This document shows, in pieces, positions 19,581 through 29,682 of a stretch of 64,000 nt of DNA. The notes beneath the pieces were generated by a model. It did no database searches. It was not told where the DNA came from and worked only from the letters and a program-made list of their open reading frames with translations. The position numbers and the translations under genes are program-made. The DNA is from Kocuria sp. (GTDB taxonomy: Bacteria; Actinomycetota; Actinomycetes; Actinomycetales; Micrococcaceae), in assembly GCA_030524035.1 (NCBI GenBank), contig JAUNHG010000002.1, positions 124,001 to 188,000 on the forward strand, given 5' to 3'. Positions within the stretch are counted from its first letter, which is position 1, and the number at the start of each line of letters is the position of its first letter.

Positions 19581-20084
19581 ATGTCGTCATCCATAACGCG
19601 CGGAACGTTACAGATCCACTCTGCGCCGCAGGCTCTATGTCCCCACGTCGAGTGGGCCCTAGAGTCCCTGGCCCGTGGGCGTACCGGCCTCAACTGGGTT
19701 TCCCAGGAGGCGGCCCCAGGGTCCCTTCGTGCTGAGCTCGAATGGGCAGGACCTGCCGGGACTGGTGCGCTTATTGCCTCCGCGCTGCGCACACTCGGCA
19801 AAATCCGTTTTGAAATTACCGAGGAACCATCCCCGGGAATAGACGGTTCTCGCTGGTCCTTCACCCCTGATCTCGGTGTTTTCCACGCAACCACCGATGC
19901 CGCTGGCAACATAGTGGTCTCCGAAGACCGAATTCGGTACGCCTACACCAACTCCAAGGGCGATCCCGAACTGGTGATCAACGAACTTTCCTTGGCGCTC
20001 GGCGAAGCCTGGGATGAAGAGTTAGAACCCTTCCGCTTGGCCGCTGAAGGCGCGCCGGTGCGTTGGTTGCACCGCGTTTCCTGA
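19581..20084 (+). CDS. DUF3145 family protein
   Basis: A 167-residue actinobacterial protein of unknown function. Residues 8-30 (RGTLQIHSAPQALCPHVEWA) are the family hallmark, and length is as expected. ATG 19581 has CGGAGGA upstream. It is convergent with fabF, a common neighbourhood for this family, but no role is established. The about 250 bases before it include TTGACT (19343) and AT-rich sequence that may hold its promoter. Confidence 0.88.
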   Translation: MSSSITRGTLQIHSAPQALCPHVEWALESLARGRTGLNWVSQEAAPGSLRAELEWAGPAGTGALIASALRTLGKIRFEITEEPSPGIDGSRWSFTPDLGVFHATTDAAGNIVVSEDRIRYAYTNSKGDPELVINELSLALGEAWDEELEPFRLAAEGAPVRWLHRVS

Positions 20085-20142
20085 ACTCTCCGCCATATGC
20101 GGTGCCCGTCGACCCTGCGATAACGGGCACCGCCGCACAGAC

Positions 20143-21402
20143 TCAGTAATCGCGGAAAGCCACCACGGCGTTGTGCCCACCGAACCCAAAGGAGTTCGAT
20201 ACCACCACACCGCCATCCTGCCGAAGCGTACGAGCAGTGGTCACCACATCCAAGTTAATTTGTGGGTCTTGCTGATCCAGATTGATGGTGCATGGTGCGG
20301 TGCGCTCCGTCAGAGCCTTGATGGCAAGAATCGCCTCAACTGCACCGGCACCACCCAACATGTGCCCGGTCATAGATTTAGTGGCAGAAACTGGCACGTT
20401 ATCCACCGCGTCTCCGAAAGCGCGGCGCAGCGCCACCGCCTCCGGCACGTCCCCTTTAGGAGTTGACGTGGCGTGAGCGTTGACGTGAATAACGTCCTCG
20501 GGCGTGTAATTGCCGGATTCCATGGCTTCAGATAACGCACGTAAAGCCCCCGAACCTGAATCATCAGGTGCCGTGATATGGAAAGCATCCGCAGATAATC
20601 CCGCACCGGCCAACTCACAATAAATACGAGCTCCGCGCGCCTTGGCGAATTCCTCCGCCTCTAAGATGACACAACCGGCGCCTTCTGCCATCACAAAGCC
20701 GTCGCGGTCAATGTCGTAGGGGCGGGACGCGCGCTCGGGTTCGTCATTGCGCCGCGACAACGCCTGCATAGCGCCAAACGCTGCAAAATTAACGGGGTGA
20801 TTCGCCGATTCGGCGCCACCCACCACCACGACATCCGCTTTACCACCGCGAATCAATTCCAGGCCTTGATAAAACGATTCGGTGCCGGAAGCACACGCGG
20901 ATACCGCTGTGATAGCGGCCCTGCGGGCCTTCAGTTCCATGCTGACCGTGGCAGCGTTGCCGTTGGGCATCAACATAGGAACGGTCAATGGCATTACCCG
21001 GCGGGGGCCTTTATCGCGGAGGGTGTCCCACGCACTGAGGAGGGTCCATGCTCCACCAATCCCGGTGCCAAAAACCGCAGCGACGCGTTCTGGGTCCACA
21101 CCCTCTGCTTCATCGGCGTTCGGTGCTGAAAAACCGGCGTCAGCCCAGGCTTCACGCGCCGCGATGAGCGACAATTGTCCAGACGGATCCAAACGCTTGG
21201 CTTCAACTTTGCTCAGGACCTGGTCGGCAGGGGTGGAAACAGATCCGGCGATACGTACGGCAATGTCGTAGGTATCTAACCAGTCCTCATCAAACCTGGA
21301 GACACCGGATACGCCCTCTAAGGCGTTTTTCCAAAGTTCAGAGACGGTGCCACCGATAGGGGTGGTTGCGCCCAAACCGGTGACGACTGCTGTGCGGGGC
21401 AT
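20143..21402 (-). CDS. fabF: 3-oxoacyl-ACP synthase II (KAS II)
   Basis: Condenses malonyl-ACP with acyl-ACP in the type II fatty acid synthase. The 419-residue product starts MPRTAVVTGLGATTP. The Cys-His-His triad is visible: Cys in TAVSACASGTE, His in NAHATSTPKGD, and His in KSMTGHMLGGAGA. ATG 21402 is preceded by AGGAAG. Last gene of fabD-fabH-acpP-fabF. Confidence 0.96.
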   Translation of the reverse strand: MPRTAVVTGLGATTPIGGTVSELWKNALEGVSGVSRFDEDWLDTYDIAVRIAGSVSTPADQVLSKVEAKRLDPSGQLSLIAAREAWADAGFSAPNADEAEGVDPERVAAVFGTGIGGAWTLLSAWDTLRDKGPRRVMPLTVPMLMPNGNAATVSMELKARRAAITAVSACASGTESFYQGLELIRGGKADVVVVGGAESANHPVNFAAFGAMQALSRRNDEPERASRPYDIDRDGFVMAEGAGCVILEAEEFAKARGARIYCELAGAGLSADAFHITAPDDSGSGALRALSEAMESGNYTPEDVIHVNAHATSTPKGDVPEAVALRRAFGDAVDNVPVSATKSMTGHMLGGAGAVEAILAIKALTERTAPCTINLDQQDPQINLDVVTTARTLRQDGGVVVSNSFGFGGHNAVVAFRDY

Positions 21403-21566
21403 GTATGCGCTACTTCCTGATATCCGGGGAGAAAGGGCAAGTGACCCGCACGACGCGCGGTGCATGCCATGCACGTGTCGAAAAGCACTAATGCGCTGCT
21501 AACTTCCGAACGTGGGGCTCCACAAGAAGTGGGCACACACCGCCCGTCGAGCGGGTGGGGGATCAA

Positions 21567-21812
21567 TCAGCCCTGGGCGTTGTCGATGAAGTCCACGGCG
21601 TCCTGAACGGTCTTGAGGTTTTTGACCTCTTCATCAGGGATGGTGACTTCAAACTTTTCTTCGCAGTTGACCACGATGGTCATCATGGAAATGGAGTCAA
21701 TGTCCAAGTCTTCGGTGAAGTTCTTGTCCAGCTGAACGGCTTCGGTTTCCAAGCCGGTTTCTTCGTTCACGATTTCGGCCAGTCCGGCCAGGATCTCTTC
21801 CTTGCTCGCCAT
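21567..21812 (-). CDS. acpP: Acyl carrier protein
   Basis: An 81-residue acidic carrier protein. S40 in DLDIDSISMM is the attachment site for 4'-phosphopantetheine. Starts MASKEEILAGL at ATG 21812 with AGGAA upstream. It sits between fabH and fabF and feeds all steps of the pathway. Confidence 0.96.
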   Translation of the reverse strand: MASKEEILAGLAEIVNEETGLETEAVQLDKNFTEDLDIDSISMMTIVVNCEEKFEVTIPDEEVKNLKTVQDAVDFIDNAQG

Positions 21813-22140
21813 CTCGGCATTCCTTTCCTCGCGGCCCGTGATAACACAGACCTGCTGTGGTGTCGGTCGCCGGGTGACGACCGGTGGGCCGTCGGAGCGG
21901 GTGGGAACCCAACCCCGACATGACCAAAGTGCAATGCGGTGCCACTTTACGCCGGGCAGCTGGCCCATGGCGCATGTGACCGGTCCCCGGGCAGTTGCGT
22001 CGGATTGTTGCATATGGGACTTGACGTCCTATTACCTGTGCTGGCATGCATATCCCGCGCAGTTGCTTCGGCCGCAGAACCGTGACCGTTCTGGTCGTTG
22101 CGGTGCCGTGATGCGCACACCGCGATCACCAGGACGGGGA
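21813..22140 (-). other. Long non-coding gap between fabH and acpP
   Basis: This 328-base stretch holds no ORF I would support. A TTGCAC...TCATGT pair on the minus strand could be a weak promoter. The gap suggests acpP has its own promoter or a leader that lets carrier protein be made in excess of the enzymes. I see no recognisable riboswitch. Confidence 0.4.
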
Positions 22141-23208
22141 TCAGGGCAGGATCACCACCTGTGCAGCAAAAACTAGACCGGCGCCAAACCCAATTTGTAG
22201 GGCTGGTGTGCCAGAGAGCTCAGGGTGTTCCTGTAATAAACGATGTGCCGCCAATGGCACGGAAGCAGCGGAGGTATTGCCAGCATCGGCGATATCTCTG
22301 GCGATTACCACGGATTCTGGCAACTCCAGGACTTTGGCCATCTGGTCAATAATCCGCATATTCGCTTGGTGGGGGATAAAGGCCCCTAGATCTTCGGGTC
22401 GCAAACCAGCGGCTTCTAGTGCTTCCGTGACTTTCTTAGCTGCTTCAAAGGAAGCCCACCGAAAGACTGTTTGCCCATCCTGACGCAGCGTAGGCCACAG
22501 CGGAGCGTCGTCCGGCATCTGCCCGGTGTCAGGGTCCACCAAGTCCTTCCGAACGGCCCGGGGCTTACCCGCCTCAACATCACGAATATCGGTCAGTGGG
22601 TGGGTCATCCGAATAGCGTCGTGCTTGGAACCTTCGGAGCCCCACACGGTGGGACCGATTCCTGGGGTGTCCGACGGCCCAACAACAGCCGCTCCGGCGC
22701 CATCGCCCAGCAAGAAGCTTATGGACCGTTCACCGTTGTCGATGACGTCAGAAAGTTTTTCGACACCCACCACCAACACGTAGTCACTCAGGCCTGCGCG
22801 CACTAGGGCGTCTGCCTGACCAATGCCGTAGCAGTAGCCGGCACACGCAGCAGAAATGTCGTAGGCAGCCGCTGTGGAAGCCCCCAATTGGTCAGCGAGA
22901 ACCGCAGCCATTGACGGGGTCAAATACGGGTAGGAAATAGTGGAAACCATGATCGTATCCACCTGCGAGGGCTGGATACCTGCAGCGTCAATCGCTTCTT
23001 GGGCCGCGCCTAATGCCATGTCTAATGCGGAGGTGTTGTCATCGGCGCGGTGGCGGGTCACGATGCCTGTTCGTTGCCGAATCCACTCGTCAGAGGAATC
23101 AATCCACTGGCAGATATCGTCATTCGTTACCACAGTACTGGGGCGGAACGCACCCATTCCCATAATGCGGGAGTGGGCGTGAGGGGTGTGTTGCTTGAGA
23201 GTCACCAC
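22141..23208 (-). CDS. fabH: 3-oxoacyl-ACP synthase III (KAS III)
   Basis: Starts fatty acid synthesis by condensing an acyl-CoA primer with malonyl-ACP. The 355-residue product has Cys in SAACAGYCYG, His in FIPHQANMRI and Asn in DAGNTSAAS. The GTG at 23208 has GGAGCG upstream; the first about 14 residues are extra relative to many FabH proteins, so M16 or M18 could be the true start. Lies 90 bases after fabD. Confidence 0.94.
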   Translation of the reverse strand: MVTLKQHTPHAHSRIMGMGAFRPSTVVTNDDICQWIDSSDEWIRQRTGIVTRHRADDNTSALDMALGAAQEAIDAAGIQPSQVDTIMVSTISYPYLTPSMAAVLADQLGASTAAAYDISAACAGYCYGIGQADALVRAGLSDYVLVVGVEKLSDVIDNGERSISFLLGDGAGAAVVGPSDTPGIGPTVWGSEGSKHDAIRMTHPLTDIRDVEAGKPRAVRKDLVDPDTGQMPDDAPLWPTLRQDGQTVFRWASFEAAKKVTEALEAAGLRPEDLGAFIPHQANMRIIDQMAKVLELPESVVIARDIADAGNTSAASVPLAAHRLLQEHPELSGTPALQIGFGAGLVFAAQVVILP

Positions 23209-23298
23209 GTGGATGAACGCTCCTTAAAACGAAGAGGGCACACCGGTTGCGCACGACGAGCATGCGGCCAGCCGGGTGAACCACCGGAACACGATGGC

Positions 23299-24216
23299 TC
23301 AGATCAAAATGGTACGGGCAGTGTCCAAGTCAGCGGGTGAGTTCACTGCAAGCGTGGCTGTTGACTTCAGCCCGCGTTTGGCCAGACCCACCAAAGTTCC
23401 TGCCGGAGGAAGCTCGATCATATGCTCCACGCCCATGGTGGTCAGCTGTTGCATACAGAGATCCCAACGGACAGGGCGGCATACCTGTTCCACCAAGGAA
23501 TCCAGGTTTGCGGCACCATCGGCCACAGCAGTGCCGTCATAATTCGACAGCAATGGCGCTGACGGTTGCTGTGGCGTGAGCTGGGGTACGAGTTCACGTA
23601 ACGGTTCCAACGCGGGACGCATGTGTTCCGTGTGAAAAGCCCCGGCGACTTTCAAGGGGATGACTCGCGCTTTGGCTGGGGGATTGGCCGCGAATGCCTC
23701 TAATTGTTCCAGGGTGCCTGCTGCCACGATCTGCCCGCTGCCATTGACATTAGCTGGAGTGAGCCCGGCGGCTTCAATAGCTGCGCGGGCTTGATCTTCG
23801 AGTGGACTAAGTACTGCAGACATGCCCGTAGGAGTAGCGGCTGCTGCCTGCGCCATGGCGCGGGCGCGGGTGCGCACAAAAGTCATGGCATCCGACTCAC
23901 TCAGGGCGCCGGAAAGCGCAGAGGCCGTGATTTCACCAACAGAATGACCAGCAAACACCACGTCTGTGCGGTCGGCGAAAGCATCACGCAGCGCTGCCCC
24001 GGCAATCAAGCCGGCGGCCACAATCAACGGCTGAGCAACAGCAGTATCACGGATAGTTTCTTCATCGGCTTCCGTGCCGTAGTGCACCAGATCAAGGTCG
24101 GCGGCTTCGGAAAGAGCATCGAGGTGTTCCCGGACACCCTCAACGTCAAGCCAATCATTAAGCAGTCCTGGTTTCTGGGCACCTTGCCCCGGACAAACAA
24201 TCGCAATCACAGACAC
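23299..24216 (-). CDS. fabD: Malonyl-CoA:ACP transacylase
   Basis: Transfers malonyl groups from CoA to ACP. The 305-residue product has the PGQGAQ oxyanion motif near the N-terminus and the catalytic serine in FAGHSVGEITA. The GTG start is the first in frame. The 173 bases between fasR and fabD are the probable FasR target, though I cannot define the operator. Confidence 0.95.
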   Translation of the reverse strand: MSVIAIVCPGQGAQKPGLLNDWLDVEGVREHLDALSEAADLDLVHYGTEADEETIRDTAVAQPLIVAAGLIAGAALRDAFADRTDVVFAGHSVGEITASALSGALSESDAMTFVRTRARAMAQAAAATPTGMSAVLSPLEDQARAAIEAAGLTPANVNGSGQIVAAGTLEQLEAFAANPPAKARVIPLKVAGAFHTEHMRPALEPLRELVPQLTPQQPSAPLLSNYDGTAVADGAANLDSLVEQVCRPVRWDLCMQQLTTMGVEHMIELPPAGTLVGLAKRGLKSTATLAVNSPADLDTARTILI

Positions 24217-24389
24217 TATTGGACCAACTGTCAGGCTTCTACCGTGCGACGGCGACTGACCAAGCCCCCGGTCAAGGTTTGTGGGGTCCCTACAAATTTA
24301 GTGGTGCTGCAACACGGTCACGGAGTTTTTGGTCACATATGGGCACGTGCGGCGGGGTACCAACAGGGGGTAACAGCGGTCGTGGAGGT

Positions 24390-25697
24390 TTATGGCTGGT
24401 GGCAATCATCCACCAGCCGCCCGGCCACAATCGCACAGTGCAGCACAAATGCGTCCCGGGGAACCAGGGGATCCCACCCCGTGAGATCGGAAATCCGCCG
24501 TAACCGGTAGCGGACCGTATTGGCGTGCACAAAAAGTTCGCGTGCTGTGGCTTCTAAGCTGTGCCCCACGGACACGTACGTGGACAGTGTTTCCGTTAAC
24601 CCAGTCGACGATGCTTCCAACGTCCGATAAATCTGCTCGACTAGCGCGGTGCGTGCCGTAACGTCCCCGGCCAGGAGGCGTTCTGGCCATAGTTCTTCCG
24701 AATTGACTGGACGGGGAGCTTCCGGCCATGCGGCAGCCACCGTTAATGCTGCGTGAGCGGGTTCAGCGGATTCGGCGGCCGCGAATAAGGTGGGGGCTTC
24801 CGGGCCGTGTATCACCGGGCCGGGGCCAAAGAGTCCCACAATGCGCTCCAATGAACGATCCACAGTGTTTAAGCCTGCGAGAATCAACACCAGGCGATTG
24901 CCTTGAATCGACACCAGGGCATCCGTGGTGTGCCGGGCTAAGGTCCGGCGAATGCGTGCAACACCGGCCGGGCTTGTTTGATCCGGTACGTGCCCTACCA
25001 TGACCGTCACTGGCCCGGTGCTAGTCCATCCCAGTGCAGCCACCTGGGAACGTAGGGAATCTGTGTGTTCACCCCGTAACACGCCATCAACCACCAGGGC
25101 TTCAAGCCGGGCATCCCACGACCCACGGTTTTCTGCGGCCCGAGCATAGACGTCCGCAGCGGCAAAGGCGATATCACGGGAGTAGCGTAAAACTTCTTCG
25201 CGCAGCATGGTTTCGTCATGGTTTGTGGCGAGTTCAGGAACTTTGTCCTCGACGACTTCCACCACAACGCGCATAACCTGTAGGGCTTGTTGTAGCGAAA
25301 TCGCACGTGCTAAATCGGTAGGGGCGTCACGGAACAAGCGGTTCAGCGGCAAGTCATCGTCATGATCTTGCTCACACCAGGTTACGAAAGCGGCAATCCC
25401 ACGCTGAGCCACAACACCCAGTTCCGAACGGTCTTTTGGGCGTAATTGACGAAACCAGGGCAGCTCAGACTCCAAGCGCTGAACAGCCACACCGGAGAGC
25501 GCCGATACGTTTCCACGGATGTTTTCCAAGGTTTTCTTGGAGGGGGTGAGGGCGCTTGCCTGAGTTGTACGCTGCCCGGGAGAGCGTGTGGTTCGTCCGC
25601 CAAGAATCCACCGGGGCCCCGAGAGCAGGAAACCGGTGCCCGAACGGTCCTTCCCGGTCCTCTCTGTTTCGGGTTCCGGTGTCGTCTCTTGTGGCAT
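24390..25697 (-). CDS. fasR: PucR/CdaR-type transcriptional regulator FasR
   Basis: A 435-residue regulator with a C-terminal PucR-type helix-turn-helix (about 370-425: SLEATARELFVHANTVRYRLRR, shortened here to its core VHANTVRYRL). In Streptomyces, FasR of this family lies just upstream of fabD and activates the fab operon; the same order is seen here. A GGDEF-like central region occupies about 190-320. The ATG is 7 bases after a TATTGT hexamer, suggesting a leaderless mRNA. Confidence 0.85.
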   Translation of the reverse strand: MPQETTPEPETERTGKDRSGTGFLLSGPRWILGGRTTRSPGQRTTQASALTPSKKTLENIRGNVSALSGVAVQRLESELPWFRQLRPKDRSELGVVAQRGIAAFVTWCEQDHDDDLPLNRLFRDAPTDLARAISLQQALQVMRVVVEVVEDKVPELATNHDETMLREEVLRYSRDIAFAAADVYARAAENRGSWDARLEALVVDGVLRGEHTDSLRSQVAALGWTSTGPVTVMVGHVPDQTSPAGVARIRRTLARHTTDALVSIQGNRLVLILAGLNTVDRSLERIVGLFGPGPVIHGPEAPTLFAAAESAEPAHAALTVAAAWPEAPRPVNSEELWPERLLAGDVTARTALVEQIYRTLEASSTGLTETLSTYVSVGHSLEATARELFVHANTVRYRLRRISDLTGWDPLVPRDAFVLHCAIVAGRLVDDCHQP

Positions 25698-25710
25698 GGG
25701 AAAAACAATA
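25698..25710 (-). promoter_or_regulatory. Candidate leaderless promoter of fasR
   Basis: On the minus strand TATTGT is followed by seven bases and then the fasR ATG. That distance fits a -10 box with transcription starting at the ATG itself. There is no ribosome binding site. The box is also the T-rich tail of the aceE terminator, so the two signals overlap. No clear -35. Confidence 0.45.
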
Positions 25711-25744
25711 CGGCACCGAAGCGTAGCCTCACGCTTCGGTGCCG
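25711..25744 (-). terminator. aceE terminator
   Basis: A perfect 14-base stem (25711-25724 with 25731-25744, core GGCACCGAAGCG) with a 6-base loop, followed on the minus strand by TATTGTTTTT. It lies 45 bases after the aceE stop. A textbook intrinsic terminator for aceE. Confidence 0.85.
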
Positions 25745-25789
25745 TCTGTGTTCACCAGTTCAGATTCTCACCCGTGAATGGGAACGCAA

Positions 25790-28525
25790 TTACGCGTCGC
25801 CACCGGCGTTACCGGAGGTTCCAGCGCACGGATTGAGCAGATCGTATTTCTCGATGGCTTGCTGCGGGGCTGACCAGTCGACATCCCCGCGTTTAGCGAG
25901 CATTTCCAAGGTACGAACCACCATGGATGCCGAGTCAATATGGAACCAACGGCGTGCTCCTGCGCGAGTGTCAGAGAAACCGAAGTCATCAGCACCCAAC
26001 GTTGCGAAATCGTTAGGCACGTACTGGCGGATGAGGTCCGGCAGTTCGGAGACGTAATCCGTGGACGCTACTACTGGCCCGGTCGCCCCTGCCAAGGCTT
26101 GGGTGATGTACGGCGTCCGTGCACCTTCACCCGGGTTGAGGAAAGCTTCCTTTTCGGCAGCTAATGCGTCACGGCGTAATTCCGTCCAGGAAGTGACGGA
26201 CCAGACGTCAGCAGAAACCCCCCAATCGTCCGCCAGCATCTGTTGGGCTTCCAAAGCCCACGGAACAGCGACGCCGGAGGCCAGCAGCTGGGCACGGGGG
26301 CCATCCTTGTCGGATTCCTTCAGCAGGTAAATACCCTTCAGGATGCCGTCCACGTCCACATCGTCCGGTTCAGCGGGTTGCTGGATCGGTTCGTTGTAGA
26401 CCGTGAGGTAGTACATGACGTCGTGGTTTTCGTCCTTGTCGCCATACATTTGTTCGATACCGCGACGGATGATGTGACCAATTTCGTAACCGTAAGCGGG
26501 ATCATAGGTGATTACCGCAGGGTTGGTATTGGCGATCAACGGCGAGTGCCCGTCCGCGTGCTGGGTGCCTTCACCGGTTAGCGTGGTACGCCCAGCCGTA
26601 GCGCCGATGATGAACCCCCGAGCACGCTGGTCAGCGGCAGCCCAAAAGTTATCTCCCGTGCGCTGGAAACCAAACATCGAGTAGAAGATGTAGAACGGGA
26701 TCATGGGTTCGCCATGCGTGGCGTACGACGTGCCAGCCGCGACGAACTGGCTGCTGGCACCGTCTTCGTTGATCCCTGGGTGAAGAACCACACCCTGCTC
26801 GGATTCTTTATAAGAAAGCATGAGCTCACGGTCCACCGACAAATAGTTGTGGCCGTTGGGGTTGTAAATCTTAGCGGTGGGGAAGAAAGAATCCATACCG
26901 AAGGTGCGGGATTCATCCGGAACGATCGGCACAATGCGATGCCCGAAGTCCTTTTCACGCATAAGGTCTTTGAGTACCCGCACCAGGGCCATGGTGGAAG
27001 CTGCCAGCTGCTTGCCGGAGCCCTTCATGGCGGAGGAAAAAGCCTTATCAGACGGAAGCGTGATGGCTTTTTGATCATGACGGCGCTGCGGAACGTACCC
27101 GCCCAGGGCCTTGCGTCGTTCCAGAAGGTATTTGATTTCTGGGGCATCCGGGCCGGGGTGGTAGTACGGAGCGTTGTACTGGTCTTCTAGCTGGGCGTCG
27201 TCAATGGGGATACGCAAAGCGTCACGGAAAGCTTTGAGATCATCGACTGTGAGCTTCTTCATCTGGTGGGTGGCGTTACGGGCCTCAAAATGGGGGCCTA
27301 GACCATACCCCTTCACCCCTTGGGCCAAGATGACCGTGGGTTGACCCTTAAACTCCATGGCTGCCTTGTATGCGGCGTGGATCTTGAAGTAGTCGTGGGC
27401 ACCGCGTTTAAGCTTCCAAATGTCGTCATCGCTCATATCGGCCACGAGCTCTTTGGTCTCGGGGGAACGCCCAAAGAAGTGATCGCGAATAAATCCGCCG
27501 GATTCACCCTTGTAGGTCTGGTAGTCACCGTCCAGGGTTTCGTTCATGATCTTGACCAGATTGCCGGAGGTATCTTTCTCCAGCAGGGCATCCCATTCAC
27601 GGCCCCAGATCACTTTGATGACGTTCCATCCGGCGCCACGGAAGAATGCTTCGAGCTCCTGGATGATTTTGCCGTTACCGCGTACCGGTCCGTCCAGGCG
27701 CTGAAGGTTGCAGTTGACCACAAACGTGAGGTTGTCCAGTTTGTCGTTGGCGGCGGCCTGCAATAAGCCACGCGATTCGGGTTCGTCCATTTCGCCATCG
27801 CCCAGGAAAGCCCAGACATGTTGGTCCGAGGTGTCTTTGATACCCCGGTTATGCAGGTAACGATTGAATTGGGCTTGATAGATCGCGTTCATGGGCCCTA
27901 GGCCCATGGACACGGTAGGGAACTGCCAGAAATCGGGCATCATCCGAGGGTGGGGATAGGAGGATAACCCGTGACCTTCTTTTGTACGCTCTTGGCGAAA
28001 GCCGTCCAGATCCTCCTCTGTCAAACGACCTTCCAGAAAAGCGCGGGCGTAGTTACCGGGGGAAGAATGCCCCTGGAAAAACACCTGGTCCCCACCGCCT
28101 GGGTGATCGGGGCCCCGGAAAAAATGGTTCTGGCCGACTTCATATAGCGTGGCCACACCGGCGAATGACGAGATGTGCCCGCCGACGCTGATATCCGGTT
28201 TCTGTGCCCGCTGAACCATCATGGCAGCGTTCCAGCGCATCAACGCGCGGTAACGGCGCTCGATGTCTTCGTCACCCGGATATTCGGGCTCCTGATCCAC
28301 CGGAATGGTGTTGATGTAGTCAGTGGTGGTCACCATGGGAACACCCACGGATTTGGCGCCGGCGTACTGCAACAGGGCACGCATGATGTACTGGGCGCGT
28401 TCCGTCCCTTGAGTTTCCACCAGGTCCTGGAAGGACTCGATCCACTCCTGGGTTTCCTCCGTGTTGGAGTCCTTGAGGTCGTTGGTTAGACCGCTCAGGA
28501 TGTGGTTGTTGCTTTCAGAAGCCAC
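25790..28525 (-). CDS. aceE: Pyruvate dehydrogenase E1 component (homodimeric)
   Basis: Decarboxylates pyruvate with thiamine diphosphate and passes acetyl groups to the E2 subunit. The 911-residue length is that of the single-chain AceE type used by actinobacteria and Gammaproteobacteria. The cofactor motif runs [10 protein letters not shown] to VVNCNLQ. GTG 28525 is chosen over TTG 28531 because GAGAGG lies six bases before it. Transcribed divergently from the DUF3052 gene. Confidence 0.96.
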   Translation of the reverse strand: MASESNNHILSGLTNDLKDSNTEETQEWIESFQDLVETQGTERAQYIMRALLQYAGAKSVGVPMVTTTDYINTIPVDQEPEYPGDEDIERRYRALMRWNAAMMVQRAQKPDISVGGHISSFAGVATLYEVGQNHFFRGPDHPGGGDQVFFQGHSSPGNYARAFLEGRLTEEDLDGFRQERTKEGHGLSSYPHPRMMPDFWQFPTVSMGLGPMNAIYQAQFNRYLHNRGIKDTSDQHVWAFLGDGEMDEPESRGLLQAAANDKLDNLTFVVNCNLQRLDGPVRGNGKIIQELEAFFRGAGWNVIKVIWGREWDALLEKDTSGNLVKIMNETLDGDYQTYKGESGGFIRDHFFGRSPETKELVADMSDDDIWKLKRGAHDYFKIHAAYKAAMEFKGQPTVILAQGVKGYGLGPHFEARNATHQMKKLTVDDLKAFRDALRIPIDDAQLEDQYNAPYYHPGPDAPEIKYLLERRKALGGYVPQRRHDQKAITLPSDKAFSSAMKGSGKQLAASTMALVRVLKDLMREKDFGHRIVPIVPDESRTFGMDSFFPTAKIYNPNGHNYLSVDRELMLSYKESEQGVVLHPGINEDGASSQFVAAGTSYATHGEPMIPFYIFYSMFGFQRTGDNFWAAADQRARGFIIGATAGRTTLTGEGTQHADGHSPLIANTNPAVITYDPAYGYEIGHIIRRGIEQMYGDKDENHDVMYYLTVYNEPIQQPAEPDDVDVDGILKGIYLLKESDKDGPRAQLLASGVAVPWALEAQQMLADDWGVSADVWSVTSWTELRRDALAAEKEAFLNPGEGARTPYITQALAGATGPVVASTDYVSELPDLIRQYVPNDFATLGADDFGFSDTRAGARRWFHIDSASMVVRTLEMLAKRGDVDWSAPQQAIEKYDLLNPCAGTSGNAGGDA

Positions 28526-28787
28526 GTTCAACCTCTCTTCGTCGAGTTCCGCGGCAGTTGCGCGTTAAAGCGTTGGTCAAGACTTGCCACCCATCATCCA
28601 ACATTCGGGCGGAACTGCGCACACTGTAGTGAGTAGGTTCTCACGTTTCACATGCCCCGGGGGCAACTATGTGGTGCGCGCTACGGAAGGTCATGAGTTG
28701 CAGATTTCCTGCCAGCTTGGTTGCACCTGGCTCCAATCCGGTGTTTTCTGGACCGTGAACGGCATGCACACGGTTAGGAGTACACAA

Positions 28788-29204
28788 GTGAGCGAGGCCA
28801 AGGCCACCGCTGACGGATCAATCAGCGAGCTCGGACTCACGGAGGATTCGATCGTCCAAGAATTCGGATACGACGACGACGTCGACTTTGAGCTACGCGA
28901 ACGCATTGAGGAGCTCACCGGGGAAGAAATCCTGGATGAGGACGATCAAGAGGTCGTGGACGCGGCGCTGCTGTGGTGGCGCGACGGCGATGGCGACCTT
29001 GTGGATGCGTTGGTGGATACTCAGTCTCAACTGGACGACGGTGGCGTGGTGTGGTTACTCACACCCAAGTCCGGTCGCGAAGGTTACGTGAGTCCGGCGG
29101 ACGTGGAATCTGCTGCATCCACCGCTGGTTTACACCGGACCACCACGGCGGGAGTGAGTGAGGACTGGTCTGCGGTCCGGCTGGCACCCAAAAGGAATTT
29201 CTGA
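28788..29204 (+). CDS. DUF3052 family protein
   Basis: A 138-residue acidic protein with EFGYDDDVD and the ALLWWRDGDGDLVDALVD core typical of DUF3052. The role is unknown. GTG 28788 is preceded by TAGGAG. It is divergent from aceE, its usual neighbour in actinobacteria, and followed by a peroxiredoxin 19 bases later. Confidence 0.9.
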   Translation: MSEAKATADGSISELGLTEDSIVQEFGYDDDVDFELRERIEELTGEEILDEDDQEVVDAALLWWRDGDGDLVDALVDTQSQLDDGGVVWLLTPKSGREGYVSPADVESAASTAGLHRTTTAGVSEDWSAVRLAPKRNF

Positions 29205-29223
29205 GCCGCCGAGAGGGTAAGTA

Positions 29224-29682
29224 ATGCTTGAAGTCGGCCAGTTCGCGCCAGATTTTACGTTGATGAATCAGTATGGGGAAGAAGTCCAGTTGTCGGAGCA
29301 TCGTGGACGTCCTGTGGTGTTGGTGTTTTATCCGTCCGCGTTTTCGTCGGTATGCACCGGGGAAATGTGTCAGCTGCAGGACATGCTGGAAGAGGTCCAG
29401 GAAGCCGATGCTTTGTTACTGGCAGTTTCCACGGACACCACACACGTGCTGAAGGCTTTTGCGCATCAGGAATCTCTGGAGTTCGATCTGCTCTCTGATT
29501 TTTGGCCTCATGGTCACGTAGCTCAGGATTATGGGGTGCTGGACCGAGAAAATGGTGTGCCCAGCCGGACCACTTTTTTAATTGACGGCGATGGTCTGAT
29601 TGTTGATCGGTTTACGTCCGCTCAGCTTGACGTGCCGCGGCGGTCGGATTCGTACCGGCAGGCTTTGAGTAAGCTGACGTGA
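29224..29682 (+). CDS. Peroxiredoxin (AhpE/Bcp type)
   Basis: Thiol peroxidase of 152 residues. The peroxidatic cysteine is C44 in FYPSAFSSVCTGE and a second cysteine C49 lies five residues later, the Bcp spacing. Reduces hydroperoxides using thioredoxin or mycothiol-linked partners. Its stop overlaps the sirtuin GTG by four bases, linking the two genes. Confidence 0.92.
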   Translation: MLEVGQFAPDFTLMNQYGEEVQLSEHRGRPVVLVFYPSAFSSVCTGEMCQLQDMLEEVQEADALLLAVSTDTTHVLKAFAHQESLEFDLLSDFWPHGHVAQDYGVLDRENGVPSRTTFLIDGDGLIVDRFTSAQLDVPRRSDSYRQALSKLT

